Counted from the stretch's first letter, positions 46,688-59,860 are shown. The stretch: DNA of 64,000 nucleotides from Otatea glauca (GCA_036346275.1 JAYEVK010000410.1:175837-239836); one strand, 5' to 3'. Made by a program: numbers and translations. Notes: generated from the letters alone by a model not told the origin.

Positions 46688-46919
46688 GGGCATGTTTGTT
46701 TTTGCTTTTAATTCTAGATTCTGGCTCTAAAAGTAGAATAAAAAACAAACAGCCCGATTCTAGAAATCGATTCTTACAATCCAGTCCACTCATATACACT
46801 AAAATCAACAATCCACTTCATATGTGCTTCTGGATTCCAGTTTTTGGAGAATTAGCTTCTCTACAACCACAATCTAGAATCAGCTTTTAGAGTATCCAAA
46901 GCAAAAAACAAACAGACCC
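46688..46919. mobile_element. Tourist-like MITE, 232 bp
   Basis: TIRs GGGCATGTTTGTTTTTGC and GCAAAAAACAAACAGACCC, with TTA TSDs (46685-46687 and 46920-46922). The sequence just left of it (tactctctccgatcacaaat) resembles one end of a Stowaway-like element; its other end is not seen. Confidence 0.75.
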
Positions 46920-46922
46920 TTA

Positions 46923-48333
46923 GTGGCCTATGATGAGGCCATTAATTGGGACATGTAAAGACATTTTTGCCCTTGTGTTTAGTTGCAGTTAACTCAGCCA
47001 ATTGGTGGTCTGGTTCGGTCAGCTACTATTGGACGCGGTGGAAGCAGTTCGACACAATCAATTGGAGATGTGACTCGGTTGGTCACGATCGGAAGTGGTT
47101 AGGTTCGACCTTGAGCACATTGCTTCACCAGTACTTTGTTCCCTTCTTCTCTAGTGCGTAGCAAAGCACGAGCGATTAGGACGCGGTGGCCGCGGTGCCC
47201 TAGTGATGTAATGGCTGCGAACAGGTGAGCATAGTGTGTTCCTAAACATGGGGAACTCATTTGTGGCAGTTTTAGACGATGGGTATGACTATGGCGGCCA
47301 AAACAGCATGAAGAAGCAGCGGCTGTTGCGGAGAAGAGGAGTTCACCGACGATGACTCAGATGGGGAATCGGAAGTTGTAGCGCACGCACGAGCACAACA
47401 AGGTTGTGGGGACCCTCTTGGCTGCAGTAGCTTGGCCCGAGGTAGCATGAGCAAAGTTGGCAACTGTAGAGGCTATGGCGGGTACGTGGAGCTTGATGAC
47501 GGTGTTCTATAGCAGAGGGGATGGCTAGAGAAGATGGGGGATAGCTTTATCACGGCGAGGTGGACATCGTAACACGGTTGACTCAACGGGTAGATGACAG
47601 AGGTGGCGAATCGTCAGTGGCGCAAGGGAGGGTAGCATCGCAGCTCGACTCTAGCGGTTCTCTGGTGAGCTTCGACAGCGAGTGGCACTGCGAGGATAAT
47701 CAAAAAGTCAGGAGGGTGATGATGTAGTCAATTTTATAGAATGAAGAACCTAGAGAATGAATTTGGGTATACTACCCGTGGTGGTTGCAGCGGGAATGGC
47801 AGTCTGCCCGACATGGGGATGAGGACAGTGCTTAGCAATGGTATGGATGGTCTTAGGAGGTTGAGGAAGTGCGAAAATATTGAAAATTAGTGGTTGCTGC
47901 TAGCTTATTGGCGTGGGAGGAGGCGTGAGGTGAGCATTGACGAGGGCTTCCGCTTGGGCTCTTGCTCTTGGCGAGGTGAGTAGTGGTTTGAGATGGACAG
48001 CGTGAAGTTGACAACCGACGACATCCATGGTCGTCATCGGCGTGGGAGGGGATGGAGAGCGGTGATAGGTGTTCAGAGAGTAGAAGGAAGAGTGGAAGAA
48101 GAAGAGGGGCTTTGACTAAGGGGTAGGATTGTCATTCTCTAAAAAATCTGACTAGGTCAAGGGCAAATAACAGTTAGACTCATGGCAAAGTGGTAGAAAT
48201 GACAAAAACAGGATAAAAATTAAGATCAGATGGCAATAAAGAGAAAAGAAGTATCGCGATGATATTTTAAAGATCTGACCAACTTTAAATGGTAAATAAG
48301 GAATTTTCTCAAGCTACCGTGGCTTAAGAGTAG
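46923..48333. other. Intergenic, no gene recognised
   Basis: GC-richer stretch (47160-48060) with only short overlapping ORFs of no recognisable family. A TTTTTGCCCTTGTG word near 46965 and an inverse-like CAAGGGCAAATAAC near 48158 could be ends of a non-autonomous transposon, but I could not confirm TIRs or a TSD. Confidence 0.4.
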
Positions 48334-48920
48334 TGTCATGGATTATACCATATGTGGCATTGGGCTAGGCTACGCTCTGGGCCATGGAGTTTGGGCTCAA
48401 TCATGGCCCAAGAAGACGAGGTATGGTGGAATTACAGAGGAAGAGGGGATCCTGGAGAAAGGAGGAATCGAACAAAATTGGCTTTTCTGACCTCCTATGC
48501 TCCTACTCTCTCTTGACTGCTCTGTGTCCCTATCCCTTGGTTTTGTTCTTCCTCAAATCTCCTCTATTATCCTCTAGCTCTTCCCAAATCCTTCCAATTA
48601 CTTGTGTAATTTGTACCCTGTGATCAAGGAACGTGACAATTAGTATCAGAGCCATCCCACTTGGCTCTCTGCAAAATTGCAACTCCAAGACATGGCAAAT
48701 GTCTTCAGCGAGGTTAGGACGAAGCTGAGGGCGTGCAGGGAGTTGTGTGAGAAGATGTTGACCATGCTAACAAAGCCTTCCCTAGCGTCAGTTGCTGCAC
48801 CAGGTGCTTGACACCGAGCCCCAACCACGACGTCAAGGACAAGCAGCCCACAACTGTGTCGTCGTTGTCCATGGTGTCGGGGATGGCATGCACCGATCAG
48901 ATTTTGCATGTGAAGAAGGA
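48334..48920 (+). mobile_element. LTR retrotransposon fragment: LTR, primer-binding site and gag start
   Basis: LTR 48334-48638 (305 bp; starts TGTCA, ends TGACA) is followed by a PBS (attagtatcagagcc, 48639-48653; usual plant form TGGTATCAGAGC) and a gag-like start MANVFSEVRTKLRACRELCE (ATG at 48692, stop at 48809-48811). The fragment is cut at 48920 by the next long LTR and resumes at 60761, where removal of the insertion restores a readable junction (VKKEQLGARRLFDEM). No second 305-bp LTR lies in the window. Confidence 0.7.
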
Positions 48921-51900
48921 TGTAGCGACCCCCCATTTTCACATAAATGCAAAAATGGAAATCTTATATGCATTCCGTACTAGTCCCATGATTAGTAGCT
49001 AGTACGCACATTTTCAACAATTGAAATCGCAAGCATACAACATTATATTAAAGCGGAAGCTATTTGTACATTGTATTATTACAATTCAGAGTATATATAT
49101 ATATAGCACAGAGGAAGCAAAGTCTTGTAGTGTGCCCATCCAACCCTCAGGCAACTGACAAGGCATAAATCTCTAGAAAAATCACTTCATTAGAATTCCC
49201 GCATCCTGCGACGAAAAGTAAACCTTCGGAGCTTCGCTAACTTTTTCCACCTAAAATAATAGAATAAGCAAGGTTGAGTACTTTCGTACTGCGCAAGACT
49301 TAAGTGGTATTTGCAAATGCAATGATGCAAGTATAACCAAAGGAGGCTTCTGGGTTAATATTTTTGCATAAAGCAGAATTTAATTTGTAAATCAAGTTTT
49401 CATTTGCAATCGGGATTTAATAAAGCAAATTTGACTGATAAGAAATAAACAAAGCATAAGTAATACTCACAGCCCTTCGTGAGCTTTGATTAATTTAATG
49501 ATCCAATAATCCATTCCTACCATAATCATTCCTTTGCCAACACATAACCATTCATCCAATAATCCAATCATGATGTCCATCAATGTCGGTCATTTGACAT
49601 AAAGTAACAGTTGCGAAACAAGGTTCAAACCAAAACCCACTTTTAGAAAATACCAAAGCATTTAACTAGTGCTAGTTCACCAAGTTTCCCATAACCGCAG
49701 GTACGGCTAATCGATTAGATTTACACTCTGAAGAGGTGTACAGCTTTACCCACAAGAAATGACTAACTCTTTGTGCAATCGATAATTAGCACACTTCCTT
49801 TGGTGTGCCGCAGAGAGTCATAACATAACCGTTACATTACATAGATCTAACTTTGCACCAGCACCAGTGACGAAAAAACCCTTGCTATGGCAGAAGAAAC
49901 ACATATATATAAACTATGGTATCATCATCATCATAAAAATAGTTGGGCACCGTTTCTCCCCATTACAAGGCGTACACCGTTATATCAGCAAATGTTTCTC
50001 CCAACACCTCGGTGTGAGCACCCCTTCGAGCAAACCTTGAAAGGAGAGCTAGAACTACTTCGGCCTACCAATGTGCAAAGCTAAATCTACATAACTTAAT
50101 AGGTTAAGGCTGCCCATAACAGCACCTGTTGTTGTACGAATTTATCTTGGATCATACAACACTATGTTCGGTCCTTAATCCGACACGGACAATAATCTCC
50201 CCCTATACTACGTACAAGTCCGTTTCTTGCACAACCGGCTATTGCCAATAATTGTCCGCATCTAAACCATAGTTTTTATTTTGGGGTTTTTTAGTCAAAA
50301 TACCAACAAACGATATCATGTCATAACCAACATTTTTCAATTCTCAAGAATCAATTTTGATCTGATCATATTCAACGTTGGTTCTAAAGCATGGCTAAGC
50401 ATGGTTAATAATCGCATATACCCAAGTTGACATTATGTATTGTCTAACCCATTTATATGGTTATCAAGGTTCACATGTCCGTACTTATCAAGGAAGTTTC
50501 ATGAGACAACAGGTATATCTATCAGTACCACAAAATAGCATATTTACAGAAAATAAACGCATGCATGAAACGTTTTTATAAACCAAATGAAAATTAAATA
50601 TTGGGATCAATATGATCAAAGGGGGTGCTTGCCTTGCTTAATTGATGATTACGATGAAGTCGTGGTCGTAGCTGACGATGTCGACGATGGAGCTAATGAT
50701 GTCGAGTTCTATAAGTCATTCACAGAAATATAGCAATAATGAACTTTAATAAGGGCAAAAAGAAGACAGACAGAAAATTAAATAAAGACTTGCTATAAGA
50801 ACGGACGCAGATTCTTGTTTTACGAATTCAAGAGGCTAAAATTATGTATTCTTGTATTTATATTTTCGAATTCTAGATGCTAAAATTATTTTGATTAATA
50901 AAAAAATATTAGTTAAAGGTTTTGTAAACAACTATTCATTTACCGAGCTTTCAACGACCTTATCACTTAAGGGTCTTAAGCTAGTAAGATTTAGATGCAA
51001 AGCAAGATGAAATTAGAATATTTTTTCAGATTATGGTAGTATTAACTTTGTAGAGCATTACTAAACTGATTTTGTAAATTTTTGTGTTTAGACGAGATAT
51101 TTTATTTGCTGCTAAAATAGCATATATAGCCAAAAAGTTAACATTGTAACTAGACAGATTCGCTTTTCGTTTGCGGCTACACTACACATGATTATTGATT
51201 AATTTTTCTGGTATTAGCAGGTGATGATCTTAGAACTGTTTTAAAACAAAATTTGCATTATTTTGCTTTTAGCCGCGATAAATTATACAAACATCTATTG
51301 TTGTGATTTGCATTTCCTTTTATTAAAAGAATGTAAACTATGTCTTATTCCAAATATTTTTATATAAATAAGCTTCTACTGATTCCAGAAGCTTATACAA
51401 AATATTTAATTATTTTATGAGTTATTATATACTTTTTATTAATGGCTATATTAGTTCTTATGGATATTTGTAAAGCAAATAATTTAAAATTAAACCAAAA
51501 ATTAAATGTTTTTGTATATTCGAGCTACTTATGGTCTCATCATCATATAAAAATTTATTTTATTATTTTAAGAGTTATATTGCACAATTATTGCATTCTT
51601 GAATGTTTAATACATTGAGAACAACTTTTATAGAGGAAAATTCAAACAGAGATGATATTTAAATAATTTTATATATTTGGGTTCCTGATAGTCTAATGAT
51701 TCCAACAAAATTGGTTTCATTCAAGTCTTAGTTCATTTGCATTATTTATATAAATAGCCTATCTTTTGTCCTTTTCTTTAAATTTGAAATTCAAATTTGT
51801 CCAAAGTTTTTATTCAAATTATTCTTGCATATTATGAAAGTAATTGATTTTAGATAAATATAGAAATTTGTTTCAGTCAATTTGGATTAAATATGAACAA

Positions 51901-53114
51901 GTTATACATGTAAGAAGTTAGCTCGGTTTTGGAAATTCAAAGAAAAATAGAAAATAAGTTTTCTTACTGAGAAGGCATCTTTTCGCGTTGAACTGGCTTT
52001 CTTTAAGTCACTGCCAACTCGAGCCCGCCGGTCAAAGACTCCACAACAGAGCTCGACGTAGGGCTTGCCGGCGATGGAGCTTCGGCGAGGCTCTGGCGAA
52101 GGCGAGGGCAGAGGGAGCACGAGCTCGGCAAGGGGCTTCCAACTGGGGTACCGATTCGGCTAGGGGAGGTCCACGGTGAGCTGCCGCCGAGAGCCTGCGG
52201 CGGAACAAAGGGCGGTGAGCCGCGCCGACGATAGGGAGCCGATCAAACGGAATGGGTTCCAGAATTAGCATCAGGGGAATCTAAGAGTTCCATTTTACCT
52301 GCTAGAAACTAAGGAAGATAATCGGGTCGGCTTGCCACCGTGCGCCGGCCGTGAGGAAGAAGGGCCATGGTGGCGGCGGGTTTTTGCATGAAGAACCTCA
52401 TGGGTTTTTGAGGGGTTTTGATTCTTATGGCTCACTGATGCTACGGTCTAAAGCAATTGAAGTTTGATCGAATGATTCGCCCGAATGTTTGATTTTCCCG
52501 AGCTCAAGGTTCTGGAGCAATGGCGGAAGCAAAGAAATTTGGGCGAGTTAGCTAAAGAGAAGTGAATGGAAGAAGAGGGGAAGTGCAGGGCTCTGTAAGG
52601 CGATCACCGAACGGCTTTTATAGCTAAGGAATTGCTGTAGAGAAGCTTGGATCGCAAGAATGAACGCGGCGGGAGATTTGCGGCGCTGAACAGAAGGAGG
52701 TATGGGGGCGCAGCGGGTTTCGCGGAGAAGGCAGCAAGCATCGTGGCGGCAAGGTGGCGAGCCGGCGTTGGACGGCCAGGGCGATTTGCAGGGGCTGACG
52801 CCAGCTGCAACGCGTGCGAAAGCGACGGGGGAGGACTTTGCTTTGGGACACCAGCATCAGGAGGAGGAATAAGGAGGGAGCGGAGGATGACAGGCAGGCC
52901 AGCACCCGATGCCGGGTCCACATGGGAGCGAACAGAAGAGGTGGAGCAAGCAAAATCAGAAATTGACTGAGAACAGATCAGAGTTGGATTAGATGAATCT
53001 GTTACCTATCTAGTCGCAAAATTAATGAAGAATTTACGTGTACTAGAGCTAGTTTAGAACCTACCAGAAAAATTCCATACCTATTGGACTCCTATAGAAT
53101 TTATAAAAATTCTG
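48921..53114 (-). other. R/U5 and inner U3 of the long solo LTR; no genes
   Basis: 4.2 kb of LTR body. The AT-rich part (49000-51900) holds no ORF of interest. Open frames at 51900-52970 are short, Pro/Ala/Arg-rich and overlap in several frames around the LTR promoter and leader, so I do not call them. Bases 50985-51045 are related to a segment inside both MULE copies. Confidence 0.55.
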
Positions 53115-53124
53115 ACAAGCTACT

Positions 53125-53420
53125 GAATTTTTTTTTTAATAATACTATTTTTATTCTATTTTACAAAAATAATATGTCAAAAAAATTTACAAAACTACCC
53201 AGTTGTCGTCATTTCAAATGGCGATAGAAAGTCTGTCGCCATTTCAAATGGCGATAGACTAATTGTCGCCGCTTTCAGATAGGGATAGACTCTCGTCGCC
53301 ATTTCAAATGGCGACAGAGAGCAACGCCACCTCGTCGCCTATTTAAATAGCGACACTGTCTGTCGCCATTTCAAACGGCGACAGAGAGTCTGTCGCTATT
53401 TGAAATGGCGACAGACAGCG
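53125..53420 (+). repeat. Left TIR of MULE-B, built of palindromic units
   Basis: After about 75 bp of AT-rich terminal sequence come six units of the palindrome GTCGCCATTTCAAATGGCGAC (variants with GCTTTCAGATAGGG or TATTTAAATA centres), joined by AGAGAGTCT-like linkers. The last unit abuts the TATA box at 53423. Confidence 0.85.
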
Positions 53421-53610
53421 CCTATATAAAGCCGCGCGCGGCCCCTGCCTCACTCGTGCCAGCCAACGCGAAAACGAAAAAAAACAGAAAAAAGAGGAGA
53501 AGGAGAAGGAGAAAGAGAAGAAGGGGAGGAGAGGAGAGGAGAGGGAGAGGAGAAGGAGAAGGAGAAGGAGGAGGAGGAGAAAGGAGAGGGACTTCAAGAT
53601 CCGCATTTCG
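53421..53610 (+). promoter_or_regulatory. MULE-B promoter: TATA box and purine-rich leader
   Basis: The TATA box (ctatataaag, 53422-53431) follows the TIR directly, as in Mutator elements where the TIR acts as promoter. A (GGAGAA)n-type purine tract at 53478-53590 forms the probable 5' leader of the transposase transcript. Purine-rich ORFs there are an artefact of the repeat. Confidence 0.6.
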
Positions 53611-54459
53611 TCAGTACTAATTTTTTTAAGTATTTAAATGTTGAATATGTAATATAGTAATCGATTAAATAGAGTAATAATAGTTATTTAGGTAGATGAC
53701 TTAGTTAGGAATGAGAACCTGATGCAAGTTGTTTAGCTAGTTGACTTAGTTAGAAATTTATATTTATTTCTGTAAGAATAGATGTTTAGTTAGATGAATT
53801 AGTCAAGAATTTATAGTTATGTCTGTATGGATGGATGTTTAGTTATGCGACTTAGTTAGTAATTAATTTTCGATGTAGGGATGACCTAGAGGTAGGGATT
53901 AAAATTTTGATTGTAATAATAGTTTTTGATTAGAGATCATGGATAAATTTTCACTTAACTGAAATGTAGAATCCAAATTCGTTATTTGTGTAATCGAGAA
54001 TTCGGAGATGTCATGTAGAGTTGGGTGGCTAAAATTGTCGACCAAATATAACTCAATCAGAGAGGTTCCGACACATTAGTTTAGTTATGTTCTCATAGAA
54101 ATTTGAAAATGATCACAAAATCAAGAATTTGTAAGAATTGAAATATTGCAAATCGTAGTGATTAAAAATTTGTGATCATTATTAGTCGTACAATGTAGAG
54201 TTAAATTGTGCAAATGTTAAGAATTCGATGAATTTGCATGATGTATGGATGATAGAGTGCAATTTAAAATATATTATGGAGAAGGAGTTCGCACATGGGT
54301 GTTGAAGGGTAGATCTAAGTCATTTCGCAAGTGTAGAGGCTAGCCTGCCACGCGCAGGGAGCGCTCATGGGCTACGGTTATGAGATGGTTGTACCACATG
54401 TTCTCTTTGGACCGTGAATTGCATGATCCGAAGTTACATGGAGTAGTTTGTCAAGAATA
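53611..54459. other. MULE-B 5' non-coding part
   Basis: AT-rich, with TTAGTTAG-type words repeated (53690-53880). Probably the 5' UTR or intron of the transposase gene. No ORF or RNA recognised. Confidence 0.4.
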
Positions 54460-56712
54460 GATTGCACGATCGGGAGTTAATGGAAATGAGAGGGTCAAAT
54501 CTTGGAGTTCGTGACGTAAGAATTGCAATTGAGAAAGGATGGCCATTAGTGTTATTGGCACAAGCATTTGAGAAAGTCAATACCGCATGCGACGCAAAGA
54601 AGAGGTTGTTGATGAAGAACCAGAGGAAGTTGGGAGAGCAAAGACAAGTAGAGAAGGCTTAGTAGAGCGGGATATAGGTTGGTCGATCACGAAGTGCAAG
54701 GTGGGAGAGCCGATGTTGCAACGGAGAGGTTCAAGAAGCAATGGGCATGGCGACGAGGCGAAAACATTGAGTCGATGGTCGGGCGATGGACATAGAGAAT
54801 GAGGACTATGAGGCTTTAAGTAATGATGAAGCGCCAAGATCTATTCCCGCAGAGTGGGATGAGTATCCGTCGACAGTGGTGGTGAACGATAACGAGCATT
54901 CCTTCGCGCAGATGATCGAATGAGGTGAGAAAAGATGCAATTTACAAGAATAAGAGTGAGGTTCAAGAAGCGTAATAGCATGGTCGTTGTCGCTGCGCAG
55001 AGCCTTCAAGGTTGTAAAGTCCGATCGTGGGTGTATGATGTAAGATGCCGACGGAGGGTTGCCCGTGGCGCTCCATGCGCTCCAAATTAAATGGGACACC
55101 ATTTGAAGTGTTCTATAGTCGCTCCACATACATGTGTACTAACTGAGTCTGCGCAATCACATCGAACATATCATCGCTTTATTGCCAATGCAATGTACGG
55201 AGAAATTGTAGGCAACCTAGATTTAGAGCCACGGGCCATCGTACTCGCAATACAACAGAGGTTCCAATATACAATAAGCTACGCGAAGGCATGGAGAGCA
55301 AAGCGAAGGCATTGGAAACACGGTTCAAGACATACGAAGACTCCTACGAACTTGCCAGTTTGCTTGGTGATAAAGGACCGAAATCCGGAACTTATGTGGA
55401 CATTTGTGAGCATCCTTCGCGCTTCTCGGGAAGATAGTTTTGAAGCGAGCATTCTTCGCTTTAGGTCTATGCATCAATGCGTTCGTGCATTGTCGTCCTT
55501 TGTTATGTGTCGATGGGACATTTTGATCGGTAAATACAAAGGGCGGATATTGACCGCCATAGGAGTGGATGGCAATAATCAAGTTCTCCCGTAGCGCCGT
55601 GATTTGTGGAGGGTGAAAACACGATAGTCGGCATTGGTTCCTACGAATGTCAAAGCCGTGTCTTTCATCGACCGGAGTGTGTATCATATACGATCGGCAT
55701 CGGGCTTTTGAGGGCAATTATTCATTGCAAAGAAGGTGTGGATGAGACTCATCCATGGCCCGACGGCGTAGTAGGTGGTGCAAGCGCCATATGGGTGCCA
55801 ACTTCTACACGCATTCAGAACAAGGAGCTAACAAAGCTTTTCAAGAGGCTCACGACCAGAACCAAGCAGAGAAAGTTTGATGTACTGGAAGAAATTGGAT
55901 GAGTCGACATCGAGGCACACACAGAGGCAACGAAGAGGCAGCCCACCTTAGGGGAGGCCCGATGCTACTGGAGGAGTTACCCACCACCCTCCCACCTGGT
56001 TCGAAGGAATGGAAGGGCTCTAAAACGCTTCTCCGAATGGATAGAGCATGAGCCTAGGGAGAAATGGGCTCTGCTTTACGACACCGATGGTGCGAGATAT
56101 GGTGTCATGACAACAAACCTTGCGGAGGTTTACAACGGGTGATGCGAGGTTGAGACCCCTTCCTTGGTTGGTATTGTTGAGGGTGTTCTTCGTGGCATCA
56201 CAAAGTACTTCGCTGATCGCCATGCAAGGGCGATCACGCGCATGAACGATCCTGCTTTGAAGTACTCAGAGATGATTTCTGCATACATGGAGGACAAAGG
56301 CAAGAAGGGGGAGATGCACGGAGCAACGAAGATGGGTACGAGGGAGCTCCGTTTCGAGGTGATGTGCAGGAGAAAGCCGGTCGTGGGACGAACCGATTTA
56401 AAAGTTGCTCACGAATGCATCATACAGATAAACTTGTGTTGCAGACCGCAATAAGCCTCGCCTATTACATGTGCCATGCTCCCATGTTATGGCCACCTTT
56501 CGATGATTCACATGGATCCGTATATTCATGTCTCAATTCTTTAGTAAGGAAGTCGTGGTCGCAACTCGAGCGAAATGTAAAACGGCTTCGAGTGGTGGGT
56601 TTATTCACGGAGCACAAAAGTGGGAGGATACACGTTGGGTCCTGCACATGAGCAAAGCTAAAGGAGTGGGAAGAAGGCAATCCAGCGTATAAGGAATGAT
56701 ATGGACGCCGCT
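54460..56712 (+). pseudogene. MULE-B transposase (MURA), multiply frameshifted
   Basis: Blocks in order: an acidic N-terminal stretch (NEDYEALSNDEAPRSIPAEW, about 54795-54860); a MuDR N-terminal-like segment (FKVVKSDRG, VRCRR, near 55000-55060); a segment with APHTCVLTESAQSHRTYHRF then YTISYAKAWRAK (55120-55300); the MULE catalytic-domain start with GKYKGRILTAIGVDGNNQV (55525-55590); LLRAIIHCKEGVDETHPWP (55700-55760); NKELTKLFKRLTT (55820-55860); and the SWIM-finger region (RPCSHV-like, 56460-56500). Stops and indels separate the blocks, and the end is cut by an internal deletion at about 56712, removing the zinc knuckle. This copy cannot make transposase, so its movement (intact TIR and TSD) needed another source or preceded decay. 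Confidence 0.8.
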
Positions 56713-58032
56713 CACGACGAGGTCGACACAGCGCACTTCGATCGCCTCGTCCGCATTCCGCCGGGGCTCCTACGGCACCGACTCGGACCGTCGTCTCCGA
56801 TGACCGCAGTACATCGTGGTCTCTTTTTCATATATTTTGTTGTTCACATAATGTGTCGTTCTAACTTGAAAAGTTTGTCATCAGCGCCGATCCCGCTTCG
56901 ACCAGAGCGCGAGCACCTTGGGACTACTGTATTTCCAGACGAGGACTTCGACTTTCTCGCCGATCCTTATCGCAGATCCATGGTGCGTACTTGGTTCGTC
57001 GCGAACAGACTCCCATCGGCCCCGCCCATCTCACCGACACAGACGCCTTCGCACTCCGCCACCGGTCCGCCTCCTAGGAGTACTCGTGGATGTGCCCGAC
57101 CACCACATATCCGCTTCAGACATGTGCTGTCGTAGGAGGCCCGGGACCACACGAGGTGTTGCACTGCCAGGGGCCCTAGCTAGTTTGTTTCTTTTACACA
57201 TGATGTACCGTAAACAATCTCGCCTTTTACTTCCTTAGCTCATGTAATATCACATATGTTAGTTTTATTTATGAAGTTTTGTGCTATATATAATCTTTTA
57301 CTCGTGGCGCTATTTGTAAATATGCTACAAGACCTTTGTCACGTCGATAGACAAACACACACGTAGCTACTTTGTCGGTCGCGCGACAAAGACGTATGCC
57401 GGGCAACTATCCTAAATAGTGTTTCCTTTCATATATTTTGTTGAACACAAAATGATGCTTTATTTCCTCATATTACGCCAAATTCAACTATAGAATTTTG
57501 TTTACATAAGTTATGTTATATTACTGTATGATCACTATAGCTTTTCGTGGATTCCGTAAAATAACAGTTTACATGATAAATTATGGAGTAATAGCCCGAA
57601 ACACCATTCGACATATATACGACCTTGTAGCAACTTTCCACGCGATTAGACAACTCACGGCGCAATGCTTTCAACCTTTTCAGCCGATTTGACCACACAC
57701 GACAGACTCTCATCGCTTTTTTACGAGCTTTGTCACATGCAGCACGATTCAATGTGACCACTCACGCCTACTTTTGTTCGTGATGACAGTCGTGTGGCTT
57801 TTCTCGATGGTGACAAAGCGTGCAGCCTTTCGCGAAGGTGACAAAGCGGTGCGGCTTTGATGATGGGTGACATGTCGTGCGCTTTTCACAGAGGATGCCA
57901 GACGTCAACCGACAAGTGTCAGAGTCGCGCGGAGTAACCACTCACCACCACTATAAAACCGCCTAGGGTTACACATCCAACACCACCAAACAAGCAATAC
58001 ACGCCATCCGGATCTACACAAATTAGGGCACG
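56700..58032 (+). other. MULE-B deletion junction, PMD tail remnant and promoter of the GRF-like gene
   Basis: At about 56712 sequence equal to copy A base 380 joins sequence equal to copy A base about 2889, so roughly 2.5 kb is missing. Bases 56713-57180 match the last PMD exons of copy A (2889-3374) with many indels. 57180-58030 matches the copy A spacer and ends with a TATA box (ctataaaacc, 57951-57960). Confidence 0.7.
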
Positions 58033-59400
58033 ATGTCGTTCTATCGTCGCTTCTTCAAAGAAGCGAAGTCATCTCGCCCGAATACCGGATACCGATGGCG
58101 TGCACGCCCGGCTCGCCGAGTTGCCTGCACTCCAAATGCGATCGCAACCTTCCGGCCAAGATGATGCAATCTACCCACGGAGAGACGGCCGCGCGCCACA
58201 TCATCGCAGTTCGCCTACCTGTAAACCTACTTGTATCCATAAAGTACAAAGCTACTGTACCATTTCACGATCGTTCTTTCCTTTCTCAAAGACAAGGACC
58301 GGTGTTGCTTCTTCCAATGGATCGACGCCCAAACGACGTGACTACTAATTTGTCTACAATCGCCACGACGCCGAACCCGCTCGCCCGAGAACTTCAACCG
58401 GTGGGAGAGGCCGCCAGATACGCCCCTCGTTCTAGAGCGACCAGAGTTCGGGCCGGTGGGCAAGAGGCCAACCAATCGGTGAGTTTCATGCGATTTAACC
58501 CATGCTTCACTCACAAAGTAGTAATTCTAAACTAGTTCATCCCATACAGAGTTCAAAAGAAAATTGCGAAATTGCTCGAGTCAAAGGAGAAACCTCCTGG
58601 GCCACCCAAAGCCCCCGACTTTTGCGAACACGGCCTTCAGCAATGGTTGATACCGCCACGATGAACTAGCGGACGGAGATTCTACCGGTGCCCTTGGCCG
58701 AGGATGAATGGTGCGGCTATTTCAACCGGGTGGACGCGAGACGCACTCACCCACATCTCAAACTTCCCGATGGGATAATCGGGAGCAACCTCCCGTGGTG
58801 CTACTACCGCCGAAAAGCCGCACCGAGCACGCCTACGGTGTTATTCAACGCCAACGCGCATACCGCATTGATCGCAGTGGCACGCCGGTTGTACAACGAT
58901 AAGCCAACACACACCTCCCGCACCATACAAATGGAGTGCGAGCCAAATGTAACAGCGCTCCGCAAGTGTCCGCTAACGCCAACACACCGAGGTGCAAGAG
59001 GGTACCTCCTCTCAAGAGGAAGGGACAAGGGAAGTAGCTGGCCGAGGTCCGCACCACGCAACAAATCCTTGACGCGCTACGCAGCACCATCCGGAACCCA
59101 GGTGGTAATAACATAAGGACGCCGAATTGGGATGACATGCCCATGTGGGAGGCGTAAATCGACATCAAAAGACCAAAAATTTCGCCTTATACACCGAGAC
59201 GACGGATAGGCCACCCATTCGGCGACACCGGGAGCACCATGATCCCCATGGAGTTCTTTCATAGTGGGATTGAGCGGTGTCCGAGGACAAATCTCCAAAT
59301 TTACACGGTCGTAATATGCGTAAAATGGGACATCATTTCGGCTGCATCTGATAGGTAAACGATCATTTGTTCCACCATGACAACCATTGCTTTCGTTAGT
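58033..59400 (+). pseudogene. GRF-like zinc-finger gene of MULE-B, decayed
   Basis: Starts ATGTCGTTC (MSFYRRFFKEAKSS), retains DRCCFFQWIDAQ at about 58296-58330 and a GTGAGT donor (58480) with the following exon, then matches copy A to the end. Small indels disrupt nearly every block, more than in copy A. The final Cys/His-rich tail (58960-59400) is recognisable only by DNA alignment with copy A. Confidence 0.55.
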
Positions 59401-59860
59401 TAGTTCGGCAAGCAATTTCACATCGTTGTAATGCCCTTGCAATATAATCTATCTATTGCTTATTTTATCATCCGAACTTTCGATGTATGTGCCCTTATAT
59501 ATATGTTCAACAAATAATTTAAGTGCTTCGGGGAACTATTTATAACATGCGTTGTTGTCGACTATAATACTTAGGGTTGTTGCACTAGTGGAAATTAGAT
59601 GCAAAGCAAGGTGTAAATTAAATATTTTCCTAGAATATGGTAGTGCACATATCAAAGAGCAAACTGGTCTACTCTTCCTAAAATTACATTTAAACATTAA
59701 ATTTACTGTCATTAAAAGGCTAAAAATCATTCTCCTGCATCTCGATTCGCACTCTTTTTAATCTCCTCTCGTGAAACATCACAACAACTAATACCGACTT
59801 TTATTAACTACACTACACTCATAATTTACATACATCGCAATTCGAATAAAAATGGCTAAA
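59401..59860. other. MULE-B 3' non-coding part
   Basis: Corresponds to copy A 5644-6225. Includes the LTR-related segment (about 59585-59650). No gene. Confidence 0.5.

Noticed and set aside
52604..52970. ORFs of about 105-109 aa on both strands near the LTR TATA box
   Set aside because: Low-complexity Pro/Ala/Arg/Ser translations in overlapping frames within the promoter-leader of a long LTR.
53343..53620. Ser/Leu-rich minus-strand ORF and Arg/Gly/Glu-rich plus-strand ORF
   Set aside because: Both are translations of the purine-rich microsatellite in the MULE-B leader.
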